Shown here in pieces: positions 53,499-63,767 of a stretch of 64,000 nucleotides of DNA (position 1 is the first letter of the stretch; each line of letters opens with the position of its first letter). The stretch comes from Frankineae bacterium MT45 (lineage in GTDB: Bacteria > Actinomycetota > Actinomycetes > Mycobacteriales > Jatrophihabitantaceae): positions 806,001 to 870,000 of the forward strand of contig LT629697.1 of the NCBI GenBank assembly GCA_900100325.1, in the 5' to 3' direction. Position numbers and translations under genes: made by a program. The notes beneath the pieces are model-generated. The model had not been told where the DNA came from, searched no databases, and saw only the letters and a program-made list of their open reading frames with translations.

Positions 53499-56400
53499 GT
53501 GCGGTTCCGCGGAACGCATGGGGCCAGTGGTGCTCGCCTCCCTCCGTTTCGGAGGCTCGTGCCAACCTTCGTGCGTCGCACCCCAACAGACTTGCCTGGT
53601 CAACCGGCACGTCGACCCGCCCGCGCCGGGAAGTCGGCTTCCCTACGCGATCTCGCCACTACCAGAGGTAGTGGCGCCCGGCGCCGGATCATGGCTGGTC
53701 TTTGCACGCTCCTCCTTGTCGCCACCCTGGTCGTTGGCCTCACCGCGGTGGCCGCCGTCGTCACTGCGCCACCGGCCGAAGCGACGCCGGGCACCCCGGG
53801 TGTCCCGCAGGCGCCGACCGTCCTCTACACCGAGCGCTTCGAGAACGGGACCACCGCCCGTCCGAGCATCCTCACCTCGTACACCGGCCCGGCGCCACTC
53901 TCGGCCAAGTACACCGCCGACCCGGCCTGGCTCACCGAATGCAACGGCCAGATCGTCAAATGGGGTTCGACCCCGTTCTCGGCTAGCAACTGCAGCGCCG
54001 CCGGAAACTTCGGCCGAGTGCAGCAGGAGTCCTGGGCGTTAGGCAAGCACGCCGGCCTCGCCGACCCGACCACCAACAACGCGGTCACCGCCTACACCGA
54101 AGCCCCACCGCCCGGCGCAGACAAGGTCGAATTCCAGACCCTCAACGACATCAACCTGCCTCGCGCCGACGGCCGCTTCATCGCCTTCACCATCGACACG
54201 GCCGCCGTCAACTGCGCCTCCTCGGCCCCGCTCTACAACTTCTACCTGCTCACCAACAACGACGCGACCGAGACGCAGCTCGGGAGCACCATCAACGCCT
54301 GCTCGGCCACCCCCGGCGCACAGAACATCCAGGTGCCAGCGACACCAGACGGGAGTGCCAAGGCCGTCACCATCCACACCGGCACCTACACCTCGAACGG
54401 TGCCGTACTGGTGAGCGGGACCGGCATCGGCTTACGGTTGCGCAACCACAATGGCATCGCCAACGGCAACGACGCCGCCTTCGACAACATCGGCATCCTG
54501 GACGCGACACCCCAGTTGGATAAGAGCTTCAGCCCGTCGACCATCGCCGTCGGAGGGTCGTCCACGCTCACCTTCACCATCACCAACACCTCCGAACTGG
54601 GTGCCAAGAACGGCTGGTCCTTCACCGACAACCTGCCGGCCGGCCTAACAATCACCAGCCCCGCCGCGACGACCACCTGCCCGGCCGGCGTCGTCACTGC
54701 CCCGCCTGGCGCGACCAAGGCGACGGTTAGCGGGAATCTCAACGTCAACATGACGTCCTGCACGGCGACGGTTCACGTTACGGCTGGGGCAGCGACCGGA
54801 ACCTTCAACAACGGCCCGACGAACATCGACCCATCGACCGGCCTCAACCCCCCGGGAAACTCGAGCCTGACCGTCGTCACCAACCTCGCGTTCACCTGCT
54901 CACCCGACGCGCCGGCCTACATGTTCCGCAACGTCTCGGCCACGAATCACCCGGTCTACTCGATCGATCTGGCCACCGGAGCCTCCACTCAGGTCGGCAC
55001 GACCACCGACGTCATTCAAGCGACCGGCTACAACACTCTCGACAACTTCATCTATGGCTGGGATCAGACGCTCGGGCAGCTGGTTCGGCTGGACACCAAC
55101 TTCGCGATCCAGCCGCTCGGTCGACCTGCCGGCACGACCGCGACCTACTCCATGGGCGACTTCGACAACGCCGGCCATCTGTACCTGACTACCAACTCGG
55201 CCAGCGCGATCGGCTGGGTAGAGATCGACCTGGTTCCGAACTCGCCCACCTATGCCACGGTCATCGCCTCTGGCACTTCGACCACGCCGTCCGGGAACAC
55301 CGCGGCCGACTGGTCGTGGATCAACGGGCTCTTCTACAAGCTCGTCTTCAACGGCGCGAACGCGGCGGTGCTCTTCTCCTTCAATCCGTCGACGAATGCC
55401 ACCACCAATCTCGGTGCCGTTGGCTTCAACTTCAATACCCCTACCGAATCCACCTGGTCGGACGGCAAGTACCTCTACGCTTCGCTGGCTAGTAGCGGCC
55501 AAATATTCCGGATCGACCCCACGAATGTCACGTCATTCATGCAGGTTCAGGGACCGGTGGGGACTTCGAGCGATGGTGCGCGCTGCGACACATCGCCCGT
55601 CCCGACGCTGATGGTCACCAAGACTGTCGGTGGACGAGTCGCTCCGGCCGATCAGTTCCGGGTCAGCCTCACGGACGCGAACGGGGCCGCGCTGCCGATC
55701 ACCTCCGGGAGTTCCGTCTCGCCGGTGGCCACAACCACCGGGACGCTGACCACCGTCAGCACGCTCCCTTGGCCGGTCGATCAGGGCTCGACGTACACCA
55801 TCACCGACGCTCAGACCTCCGGCACCGGGGCGCTAGGTGGATACGACACCACCATCGCCTGTGCCGACACGACGACCGGAGCCAACCTGCCGACCACCGG
55901 CACCGGCCCGACCTGGACCGTCGCCGTGACCAGCAGCGATGCCTACACCTGTAACGTCACGAATGCTCCGGCCAAGCCGACCTACAGCGTCACCAAGACC
56001 GTCAGCCCGGCCACTCCGCCCCGGCCCGGGGCCACGGTGACGTACAGCATTGCCGTGAAGAACACCGGCAAGGTCGCCTATACAACCGCGTCGCCGGCCT
56101 CCTTCACCGACGACCTCACCGGCGTCCTCGATGACGCGGCCTACAACAACAACGCGGCTGCGGTCGCGGTGCCGGCCGCCACTGAACCGGCGCCGACCTA
56201 TGCCGCGCCGACGCTCACCTGGTCGGGGCCGCTGGCGATCGGGGCCACCGTCACCGTCACTTACAGCGTGACGATCGACAATCCTGACAACGGCGACGAG
56301 ACGCTGACCAACACCGCGGTCACACCACCCGGCACCGGCGGCAACTGCCCGAGCGGCTCGACGAATCCCTCCTGCACGGTGGGCACTCTCGTGCAGTCCT

Positions 56401-59400
56401 ACAGCGTCGTCAAGACAGCCGACACGACGGTTGCCCACCCGGGCGACACCATCAACTACACGATCACCGTTACAAATACTGGGAAAGCCGCCTTTACCGA
56501 CGACAACCCGGCGACGCTGACCGACGATCTGACCGGTGTCCTCGACGATGCCGTCTTCAACGAGGACACGAATGTCGACGTCAATTACCAGGCACCGACC
56601 TTCACCTGGTCCGGTGCCCTCGATGTCGGGCAGGTACTGACCCTGACCTACTCGGTCACCGTCAACAACCCCGACACGGGCGACAACATCATCAGGAATT
56701 CGGTCTCGACGCCAGCCGGCTCGGGCGGCAACTGCCCGGTCGGCTCGGCGGATCCGGCCTGTACCGCAAACGTTCCCGTGCAGGCCTACCGCGTGGTGAA
56801 GTCGACCACCGCGACCACCGTCACCCCCGGCGACGTCATCTCCTATCTCGTCACCGTCACGAATACGGGAGCCGTCGCCTATACCGCCGCCGCTCCGGCG
56901 TCGATCTCCGACGATCTGACCGCAGTTCTGGATGACGCGACCTACAACAACGACGCGACCGCATCGTCCGGGCCGGCACCGACCTTCGCCTCCCCGGTCC
57001 TCTCCTGGTCCGGCCCGCTGCCGGTGGGGGCGACGGTCACCATCATCTACACGGTCACCGTCAAGAGCCCAGATCCCGGCGACGGCTCGCTGGACAACTC
57101 TGTCGTCACGCCGCCCGGGAGCGGAGGCAGTTGTCCGGCCGGCTCGACGCTGCCGGCCTGCACCGTCCACCTACCGGACCAGGCCTACACCGTCGCCAAG
57201 TCGGCCAGCGTGGCCGTGGCCAACCCGGGCACCAAGATCACCTACACGATCACCGTCACCAACACCGGTACCGCGGCCTACACGGCGGCCGCGCCGGCCA
57301 CCTTCACCGACGACCTCACCGCCGTCCTCGACGACGCGACCTACAACAACGACGCAACCGCATCGGCCGGGGCTGCGAACCCGACGTACGCGGCCCCGAC
57401 GCTGACCTGGTCCGGCCCACTCGCCGTCGGCCAGGTGGTCACCGTGACCTACTCAGTGACGATCAACGACCCCGATCCAGGCGACGGTTCGCTGGCCAAT
57501 GCAGTGGTCACACCCCCCGGCCGAGGCGGTGACTGCCCGGCCGGCTCGACCCTGCCCGCCTGCACCAGCACCGTGCCGGTCCGCTCCTACCAGGTCACCA
57601 AGTCCGGCGGCGGCGCCGCAGTCGAACCCGGCGCGATCGTCACCTACACCGTGACCGTCGTGAACACCGGCAACGCCGACTACACCGCGGCCAGCCCGGC
57701 CTCCTTCACCGACGACCTCACCGCCGTCCTCGACGATGCGGTCTACAACAACGACGCAACCGCATCGGCCGGCGCCGCGAACCCAACCTACACGGCGCCG
57801 ACACTGAGCTGGTCCGGCCCGCTCGCTGCCGGTGCCTCCGTCGTCATCACCTACACGGTCACCGTCAATGACCCTGACACAGGCAATAAATCATTGACAA
57901 ACGCCGTCGTCACGCCGCCCGGATCCGGCGGCAACTGCCCGGCCGGATCAACCGACGCCGCCTGCAGCAGCACGGTCGCCGTTCAGTCGTACGCGGTAAG
58001 CAAGACCGCCTCCGTTGGCTCGGTCGCGCCCGGCAGCACCGTCACGTACACGGTGACCGTGGTGAACACCGGCGCCTCGGCCTACACGGCGGCGAATCCT
58101 GCGTCATTCACTGATGATCTGTCCGCCGTGCTGGACGACGGCATCTACAACAACGACGCGGTCGCCTCCGATGGCTCCCTCGTCAACTACGCCTCGCCGA
58201 GTCTCACATGGTCCGGCCCGCTCCCTCTGGGCGCGACGGTGACGGTGACCTACTCGGTGACGGTGAACGATCCCGATACCGGTGATAAGTCGCTGGCCAA
58301 CGCGGTAGTCACGCCGCCCGGCAGCGGAGGGGACTGCCCGACTGGTGCGCCGCTTGCCGCCTGCACCTCGACCGTTCCGGTGCGAACCTACTCGGTCACC
58401 AAGACCGCCTCGTCGACCACTGCCACCCCGGGCGCCACCATCAACTACACGGTCGCCGTCACCAACACCGGCGAGGCGGCGTATACGGCGGCCACTCCAG
58501 CCAGCTTCACCGATGATCTCTCTACTGTGGTGGATGACGCGGCCTACAACAACGACGCCGCCGCGACGGCCGGACCCGCGCCGACCTTCACCTCCCCAAC
58601 GCTGACCTGGTCCGGTCCGCTCGCCGTCGGCGCCACGGTGACGGTGACCTACTCGGTGACGGTGAACGACCCTGACACCGGTGACAAGTCCCTGATCAAC
58701 GCCGTCGTCACCCCGCCGGGGAGCGGGGGCAACTGCCCGACCGCGGCGGCGGCCTGCACGGTGACGCTCCCGGTGCAGTCCTACACCGTGGCCAAGGCGG
58801 CGTCGGTCTCCGCCGCCACCGCCGGGGCGCGAGTCACCTACACAGTCACCGTGACCAACGTCGGTACCGTCGCCTACTCAGCCGCGAAACCAGCGTCTTT
58901 CTCGGATGATCTGACCGGGGTCCTGGACGACGCGAGCTACAACGGAGACGCCGCCGCGAGCAGCGGGCCGGCGCCGACCTTCGCCGCTCCGACGCTCACC
59001 TGGGCCGGTCCGCTCGCCGTAGGTGCCGCGGTGACCGTGACCTATTCGGTGACGGTGAAGGATCCCGACACCGGCGACCAGTCGCTGGGCAACGCGGTCG
59101 TCACTCCACCGGGGTCGGGCGGCGACTGCCCGGCCGGGTCGGCCCTGCTGGACTGTTCGGTCACCGTGCCCGTGCAGTCCTACCGGGTCACCAAGACGGC
59201 GTCGGTGGGCAGCAGCCGGCCGGGAGCCACCGTCACGTACAGCGTTTCGGTCGTAAATACCGGCAAGGTTGCCTACACCGCTGGCGCGCCGGCCAGTTTC
59301 AGTGATGATCTGACGGCCGTTCTCGACGACGCGGTCTACAACAACGATGCCGCGGCCAGCGCCGGACCCGCTCCGACCTTCGCCACCCCCACGCTCACCT

Positions 59401-62400
59401 GGTCCGGCCCCCTGGCCGTCGGTGCCACCATCACGATCACCTACTCCGTCACCGTGAACGATCCAGATACGGGGGACCAATCACTGGCCAACGCGGTCGT
59501 CACGCCGCCCGGCAGTGGAGGCGACTGCCCAACCGGCTCGACCGACCCCGCCTGCACGACCGCCGTCCCCGTCCAGTCTTACAGGGTCACCAAGACCGCG
59601 TCGGCCGCGACCGCGACGCCCAGGGCCAAGATCACCTACACGGTTTCAGTCGTGAATACCGGGAAGGTTGCCTACACCGCCGCTGCCCCGGCTAGCTTCA
59701 CCGACGACCTCACCCGCGTCCTCGACGACGCCACCTACAACAACGATGCGGCAGCCAGTACGGGACCGCCACCGACCTTCGCCGCGCCAACCTTGAGCTG
59801 GTCCGGTCCGCTGGCGGTCGGGGCGACCATCACGATCACCTACTCCGTAACGGTGAATGTGCCAGACGCCGGGGACCAGTCGCTGGCCAACGCAGTCGTC
59901 ACCCCGCCCGGGTCAGGAGGAGGGTGCCCGACCGGTTCGACGACTCCCGGCTGCACGGTGACGCTCCCGGTGAAGTCCTTCAGCGTGACCAAGCAGGCGT
60001 CGTCAATCACGGCCACCCCCGGCGCGACCATCGACTACACGCTGACGGTCACCAACACTGGTGAAGTTGCCTATACGGCGGCCGCCCCGGCTAGTTTCGA
60101 CGACGACCTCACCGCCGTCCTCGACGACGCCATCTACAACAACGACGCGGCGGCCACTACCGGTCCGGCACCCACCTACCTCGCGCCGACCCTGCACTGG
60201 GCCGGACCGCTGGCGATCGGCGCCACCGTCGTCGTCAGCTACTCGGTGACGGTGAAGGATCCGGACGCCGGCGATGGGTCGCTCGCGAATGTGATCGTCA
60301 CGCCGCCGGGCTCCGGAGGTAGCTGCCCGACCGGTTCGGCTGCCGCCGGATGCAAGGTGACCGTCGGGGTGCAGTCCTACAGCGTCACTAAGACCGCCTC
60401 GACCGCGAAGGCCGGGCCGGGCGACATCGTGACTTACACGGTGAAGGTTCTCAACACGGGCCAGGTCGCCTACACCGCAGCGGCGCCGGCCTCGATCACC
60501 GATGATCTCTTCGCCGTCCTCGACGACGCTACCTACAACAACGATGCGACGGCGACGGCCGGTGCCGCGCCGGCCTTCGCTGCACCGGTGCTCACCTGGT
60601 CCGGGCCGCTTCCCGTCGGCGCGACGGTGACCATCACCTACTCCGTAACGGTGAACAGCCCCGACACCGGAGATGGTGCACTGACCAACACCGTCCTCAC
60701 CCCACCCGGCGCCGGCGGTGACTGCCCGGCTGGTTCGAACCAGCCCGGCTGCACCATCACCACCCCGGTGCAGTCCTACACGGTGACCAAGCGGGCCTCG
60801 ACCACCAACGCGACCCCGGGCGCGACCGTGACGTACACGGTGACGGTGACGAACCGGGGCCAGGTCGCCTACACCGCAGCTGCCCCCGCCTCCTTCACCG
60901 ACAACCTCACGGCAGTGCTGGATGATGCGCGCTACAACCGCGATGCGAAGGCGAGCGCCGGAGCGACACCCACCTACACCGCTCCGACGCTCAGCTGGTC
61001 GGGCCCGCTGGCCGTGGGAGCCTCCGTGACCGTCACCTACTCGGTCACGGTCAACGATCCCGACACCGGTGATCAAGTACTGGCCAACGCTGTCGTCACC
61101 CCGCCGAACTCCGGGGGAGACTGTCCAGCGGGCTCCACGGCCGCGGGCTGCACTACCACCGTCCCGGTGCGCTCCTTCTCGGTGACCAAGACGACGACGG
61201 CAACGACGGTTGCGCCGGGTGCGGTCATCCCGTACACGATCACGGTGACGAACACCGGCCAGTCGCCCTACACGGCCACGAACCCCGCAGGTTTCACGGA
61301 TGATCTGACGACGGTACTCGACGATGCCACCTACAACGGCGACGCGGCAGCCAGCGCTGGGCCGGCTCCTACCTTCACCACACCGACTCTCGCCTGGTCC
61401 GGTCCGCTCGCGGTGGGCCAGACGATCACGGTCACCTATTCGGTCACGGTGAACTCGCCGGACACGGGAGACAAGATCCTCGTCAACACAGTGGTCACCC
61501 CGCCCAACTCGGGTGGCGACTGTCCAAGCGGTGGTACCAATGCCGACTGCACAACCGCCATCCCTGGGCGGGCCTACAGCGTGGTCAAGACCGCATCGAC
61601 GGCTACGGCCGCCGCCGGGGGCAAGGTCACGTACACGATTACCCTGAGAAATACGGGTGCAACGCCGTACACGCTGCTCGCCCCGGCCAGCTTCACCGAC
61701 GACCTCAGCGGTGTCCTCGACGACGCCGTCTATAACAACGACGTCGCCGCCTCGGCCGGAACGCCGAAGTATGCCGCCCCGACAATCTCCTGGTCAGGGC
61801 CGCTGCCGCTCGGTGGCACCGTCACCGTGACGTACTCCGTCACCGTCAACAACCCTGACACCGGTGACCAGTCACTGGCGAACGCCGTCGTCACCCCACC
61901 CAACTCCGGCGGCGAATGTCCCGCCGCCACGAACCCGCCGGGCTGCGCGACCAGCGTTCCCGTGCAGTCGTACTCCGTCGTCAAGACGTCGTCCACTCAG
62001 ATCGTTGACCCCGGTGACAGCGTCACCTACACGATTGCCATCACCAACACCGGTGCAGTCGCCTATACCGCCGCCAATCCCGCTACTTTCACGGACGATC
62101 TGAGTGGAGTCGTCGACGATGCGCTCTACAACAACGACGCGACCGCCAGTTCCGGTCCGGCACCCACCTATGCGGCGCCGGTCCTCTCCTGGTCCGGGCC
62201 GTTAGCGGTTGGGGCGACGGTGACAGTCACTTACTCCGTCGCTGTCATCGAGCCGGATGCCGGCGATCATGTGCTGCCGAATGCCGCGGTCACCCCGCCG
62301 GGCTCGGGCGGAGGCTGCCCGTCTGGTTCGACCAATCCCAGCTGTGTGCCGCCCCCGGTCCGCGTCCAGGACTACAGCGTGGTGAAGACGGCCGACCACA

Positions 62401-63722
62401 CCGTCGCCGACCCGGGCGACACCATCAAGTACACGGTGGTGGTGCGCAACACCGGCCAGGTCGACTTCACCGCGGCCGACCCGGTGCGCTTCCTCGACGC
62501 GCTGAACAAGGTGCTGGACGACGCGACCTACAACGATGACGCGACCGCCTCAGCCGGTGCTCCGCCCCCGATCTATGTCGCCCCCCTTCTCTCCTGGTCG
62601 GGGCCGCTCGCCGTCGGGGGTGTCGTAACTGTGACGTACAGCGTCACCGTGAACGATCCCGACACCGGCGACAGGAGCCTCGACAACGCGGTCACCACCC
62701 CAACGGCACTGGGTGGCTGCCCGGAGCCGTCGACGCCCCAGGTGCAGCGCCTGGTCGTCGCCGCCGTCCTACCGGCCGCTGGCTGTCACCCGTCGGCGAT
62801 CCCAGTGCGTAGCTACACCGTGGTGAAGACCTCCTCGGCCGCGCCGGCTCGCTCCGGCGACCGGGTGACGTACCAGGTGACGGTGACGAACACCGGAGAG
62901 GGCGCCTATACCGCGGCCGATCCCGCTACTTTCACTGATGATCTGTCCGGGGTACTGGATGACGCTACCTACAACAAAGACGCTGATCATGGTGCGATCT
63001 ACGCTGCGCCGGTGCTGCGATGGTCCGGCACGCTTGGAGTCGGAGAGACGGTAGTCGTCACCTACTCGGTCACCGTCAATGCCCCGGACAAGGGTGATCA
63101 TCAGTTGACCAACGCAGTGGTCGGGCCGAACTGCCCAGCCGGCTCGATGGCGCCTGAGTGCCGGAACCTGAAGCTCGTGCAGGGATACGACGTGACCAAG
63201 ACGGCGAGTGCAAAATCGGTGAACGTTGGTGACAGAGTTCGCTACACCATCACCGTCACCAACTCGGGCAGGGTCGCATACAGCAGCGCGGATCCCGCAT
63301 CTTTCACGGATGATCTGACCCGGGTGCTTGACGATGCGACCTACAACAACGACGCAACGGCCGGAGCGACTTACCGCCGACCGGTCCTCTCCTGGTCGGG
63401 TGCGCTCCCCGTCGGCGCGGTCGTCACGGTGACGTATTCGGTGACTGTGCTGGCCCCCGACCCGGGGGATCAGCTACTCACCAACGCCGTAGTCACGTCG
63501 CCGGGCTCCGGTGGTGGCTGCCCGACGACTCCGGTGAATCCCCGCTGCGACACCACCACGTCGGTGAATCAGCAGTTCGGCGTCTCGCCGATCGACACTG
63601 GTGGCGGTGGCGGACTAGCTCTTACCGGTAGCGATCTGCGGCTGCAGCTCCTGCTGGCCGCCCTCCTCTTCGCTGCCGGAGGGATCATCCAGCTGATGAG
63701 ACGCCGCCGCCGTCGGTCCTGA
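53499..63722 (+). CDS. Giant cell-wall surface protein with 19 DUF11-like repeats and LAxTG-type anchor
   Basis: The product is up to 3407 residues. A signal peptide (RRRIMAGLCTLLLVATLV...PAEA) follows a basic n-region; the start is uncertain (GTG 53499, GTG 53559 or ATG 53691). A carbohydrate/lectin-like region with LYTERFENG comes next, then one DUF11-like unit (QLDKSFSPSTIAVGGSSTLTF). A DUF6923-like region (PVYSIDLATGASTQVGTT) and a short prealbumin-like domain (PTLMVTKTVGGRVAPADQF) follow. Then come 19 repeats of ~130 residues carrying SVTKTAS, TVTVTNTG, AYTAAAPASFTDDLTAVLDDA, APTLSWSGPLAVGATVTVTYSV and VVTPPGSGGDCPAGS. The end is LALTGSD, a hydrophobic helix and RRRRRRS, a class E-like LAxTG sorting signal. 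It is likely covalently wall-anchored and displays a long stalk; its role is probably adhesive. Confidence 0.9.
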   Translation: MRFRGTHGASGARLPPFRRLVPTFVRRTPTDLPGQPARRPARAGKSASLRDLATTRGSGARRRIMAGLCTLLLVATLVVGLTAVAAVVTAPPAEATPGTPGVPQAPTVLYTERFENGTTARPSILTSYTGPAPLSAKYTADPAWLTECNGQIVKWGSTPFSASNCSAAGNFGRVQQESWALGKHAGLADPTTNNAVTAYTEAPPPGADKVEFQTLNDINLPRADGRFIAFTIDTAAVNCASSAPLYNFYLLTNNDATETQLGSTINACSATPGAQNIQVPATPDGSAKAVTIHTGTYTSNGAVLVSGTGIGLRLRNHNGIANGNDAAFDNIGILDATPQLDKSFSPSTIAVGGSSTLTFTITNTSELGAKNGWSFTDNLPAGLTITSPAATTTCPAGVVTAPPGATKATVSGNLNVNMTSCTATVHVTAGAATGTFNNGPTNIDPSTGLNPPGNSSLTVVTNLAFTCSPDAPAYMFRNVSATNHPVYSIDLATGASTQVGTTTDVIQATGYNTLDNFIYGWDQTLGQLVRLDTNFAIQPLGRPAGTTATYSMGDFDNAGHLYLTTNSASAIGWVEIDLVPNSPTYATVIASGTSTTPSGNTAADWSWINGLFYKLVFNGANAAVLFSFNPSTNATTNLGAVGFNFNTPTESTWSDGKYLYASLASSGQIFRIDPTNVTSFMQVQGPVGTSSDGARCDTSPVPTLMVTKTVGGRVAPADQFRVSLTDANGAALPITSGSSVSPVATTTGTLTTVSTLPWPVDQGSTYTITDAQTSGTGALGGYDTTIACADTTTGANLPTTGTGPTWTVAVTSSDAYTCNVTNAPAKPTYSVTKTVSPATPPRPGATVTYSIAVKNTGKVAYTTASPASFTDDLTGVLDDAAYNNNAAAVAVPAATEPAPTYAAPTLTWSGPLAIGATVTVTYSVTIDNPDNGDETLTNTAVTPPGTGGNCPSGSTNPSCTVGTLVQSYSVVKTADTTVAHPGDTINYTITVTNTGKAAFTDDNPATLTDDLTGVLDDAVFNEDTNVDVNYQAPTFTWSGALDVGQVLTLTYSVTVNNPDTGDNIIRNSVSTPAGSGGNCPVGSADPACTANVPVQAYRVVKSTTATTVTPGDVISYLVTVTNTGAVAYTAAAPASISDDLTAVLDDATYNNDATASSGPAPTFASPVLSWSGPLPVGATVTIIYTVTVKSPDPGDGSLDNSVVTPPGSGGSCPAGSTLPACTVHLPDQAYTVAKSASVAVANPGTKITYTITVTNTGTAAYTAAAPATFTDDLTAVLDDATYNNDATASAGAANPTYAAPTLTWSGPLAVGQVVTVTYSVTINDPDPGDGSLANAVVTPPGRGGDCPAGSTLPACTSTVPVRSYQVTKSGGGAAVEPGAIVTYTVTVVNTGNADYTAASPASFTDDLTAVLDDAVYNNDATASAGAANPTYTAPTLSWSGPLAAGASVVITYTVTVNDPDTGNKSLTNAVVTPPGSGGNCPAGSTDAACSSTVAVQSYAVSKTASVGSVAPGSTVTYTVTVVNTGASAYTAANPASFTDDLSAVLDDGIYNNDAVASDGSLVNYASPSLTWSGPLPLGATVTVTYSVTVNDPDTGDKSLANAVVTPPGSGGDCPTGAPLAACTSTVPVRTYSVTKTASSTTATPGATINYTVAVTNTGEAAYTAATPASFTDDLSTVVDDAAYNNDAAATAGPAPTFTSPTLTWSGPLAVGATVTVTYSVTVNDPDTGDKSLINAVVTPPGSGGNCPTAAAACTVTLPVQSYTVAKAASVSAATAGARVTYTVTVTNVGTVAYSAAKPASFSDDLTGVLDDASYNGDAAASSGPAPTFAAPTLTWAGPLAVGAAVTVTYSVTVKDPDTGDQSLGNAVVTPPGSGGDCPAGSALLDCSVTVPVQSYRVTKTASVGSSRPGATVTYSVSVVNTGKVAYTAGAPASFSDDLTAVLDDAVYNNDAAASAGPAPTFATPTLTWSGPLAVGATITITYSVTVNDPDTGDQSLANAVVTPPGSGGDCPTGSTDPACTTAVPVQSYRVTKTASAATATPRAKITYTVSVVNTGKVAYTAAAPASFTDDLTRVLDDATYNNDAAASTGPPPTFAAPTLSWSGPLAVGATITITYSVTVNVPDAGDQSLANAVVTPPGSGGGCPTGSTTPGCTVTLPVKSFSVTKQASSITATPGATIDYTLTVTNTGEVAYTAAAPASFDDDLTAVLDDAIYNNDAAATTGPAPTYLAPTLHWAGPLAIGATVVVSYSVTVKDPDAGDGSLANVIVTPPGSGGSCPTGSAAAGCKVTVGVQSYSVTKTASTAKAGPGDIVTYTVKVLNTGQVAYTAAAPASITDDLFAVLDDATYNNDATATAGAAPAFAAPVLTWSGPLPVGATVTITYSVTVNSPDTGDGALTNTVLTPPGAGGDCPAGSNQPGCTITTPVQSYTVTKRASTTNATPGATVTYTVTVTNRGQVAYTAAAPASFTDNLTAVLDDARYNRDAKASAGATPTYTAPTLSWSGPLAVGASVTVTYSVTVNDPDTGDQVLANAVVTPPNSGGDCPAGSTAAGCTTTVPVRSFSVTKTTTATTVAPGAVIPYTITVTNTGQSPYTATNPAGFTDDLTTVLDDATYNGDAAASAGPAPTFTTPTLAWSGPLAVGQTITVTYSVTVNSPDTGDKILVNTVVTPPNSGGDCPSGGTNADCTTAIPGRAYSVVKTASTATAAAGGKVTYTITLRNTGATPYTLLAPASFTDDLSGVLDDAVYNNDVAASAGTPKYAAPTISWSGPLPLGGTVTVTYSVTVNNPDTGDQSLANAVVTPPNSGGECPAATNPPGCATSVPVQSYSVVKTSSTQIVDPGDSVTYTIAITNTGAVAYTAANPATFTDDLSGVVDDALYNNDATASSGPAPTYAAPVLSWSGPLAVGATVTVTYSVAVIEPDAGDHVLPNAAVTPPGSGGGCPSGSTNPSCVPPPVRVQDYSVVKTADHTVADPGDTIKYTVVVRNTGQVDFTAADPVRFLDALNKVLDDATYNDDATASAGAPPPIYVAPLLSWSGPLAVGGVVTVTYSVTVNDPDTGDRSLDNAVTTPTALGGCPEPSTPQVQRLVVAAVLPAAGCHPSAIPVRSYTVVKTSSAAPARSGDRVTYQVTVTNTGEGAYTAADPATFTDDLSGVLDDATYNKDADHGAIYAAPVLRWSGTLGVGETVVVTYSVTVNAPDKGDHQLTNAVVGPNCPAGSMAPECRNLKLVQGYDVTKTASAKSVNVGDRVRYTITVTNSGRVAYSSADPASFTDDLTRVLDDATYNNDATAGATYRRPVLSWSGALPVGAVVTVTYSVTVLAPDPGDQLLTNAVVTSPGSGGGCPTTPVNPRCDTTTSVNQQFGVSPIDTGGGGGLALTGSDLRLQLLLAALLFAAGGIIQLMRRRRRRS
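55977..63560. repeat. Array of 19 DUF11-like coding repeats
   Basis: Each unit is about 400 bp and opens with a (Q/R/K)xYxVxKTAS motif after a paired-cysteine end (CPxGSxxxxC). Units are similar in protein but diverged in DNA, unlike the near-identical repeats of the 29.9-40 kb gene. The two cysteines per unit could form an isopeptide-independent disulfide lock within each module. The array is older, or under selection against DNA identity. Confidence 0.85.
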
Positions 63723-63767
63723 GCGTCGCTGGCCAGCGATACGACACACTGCGTGGATGATGGGTCC

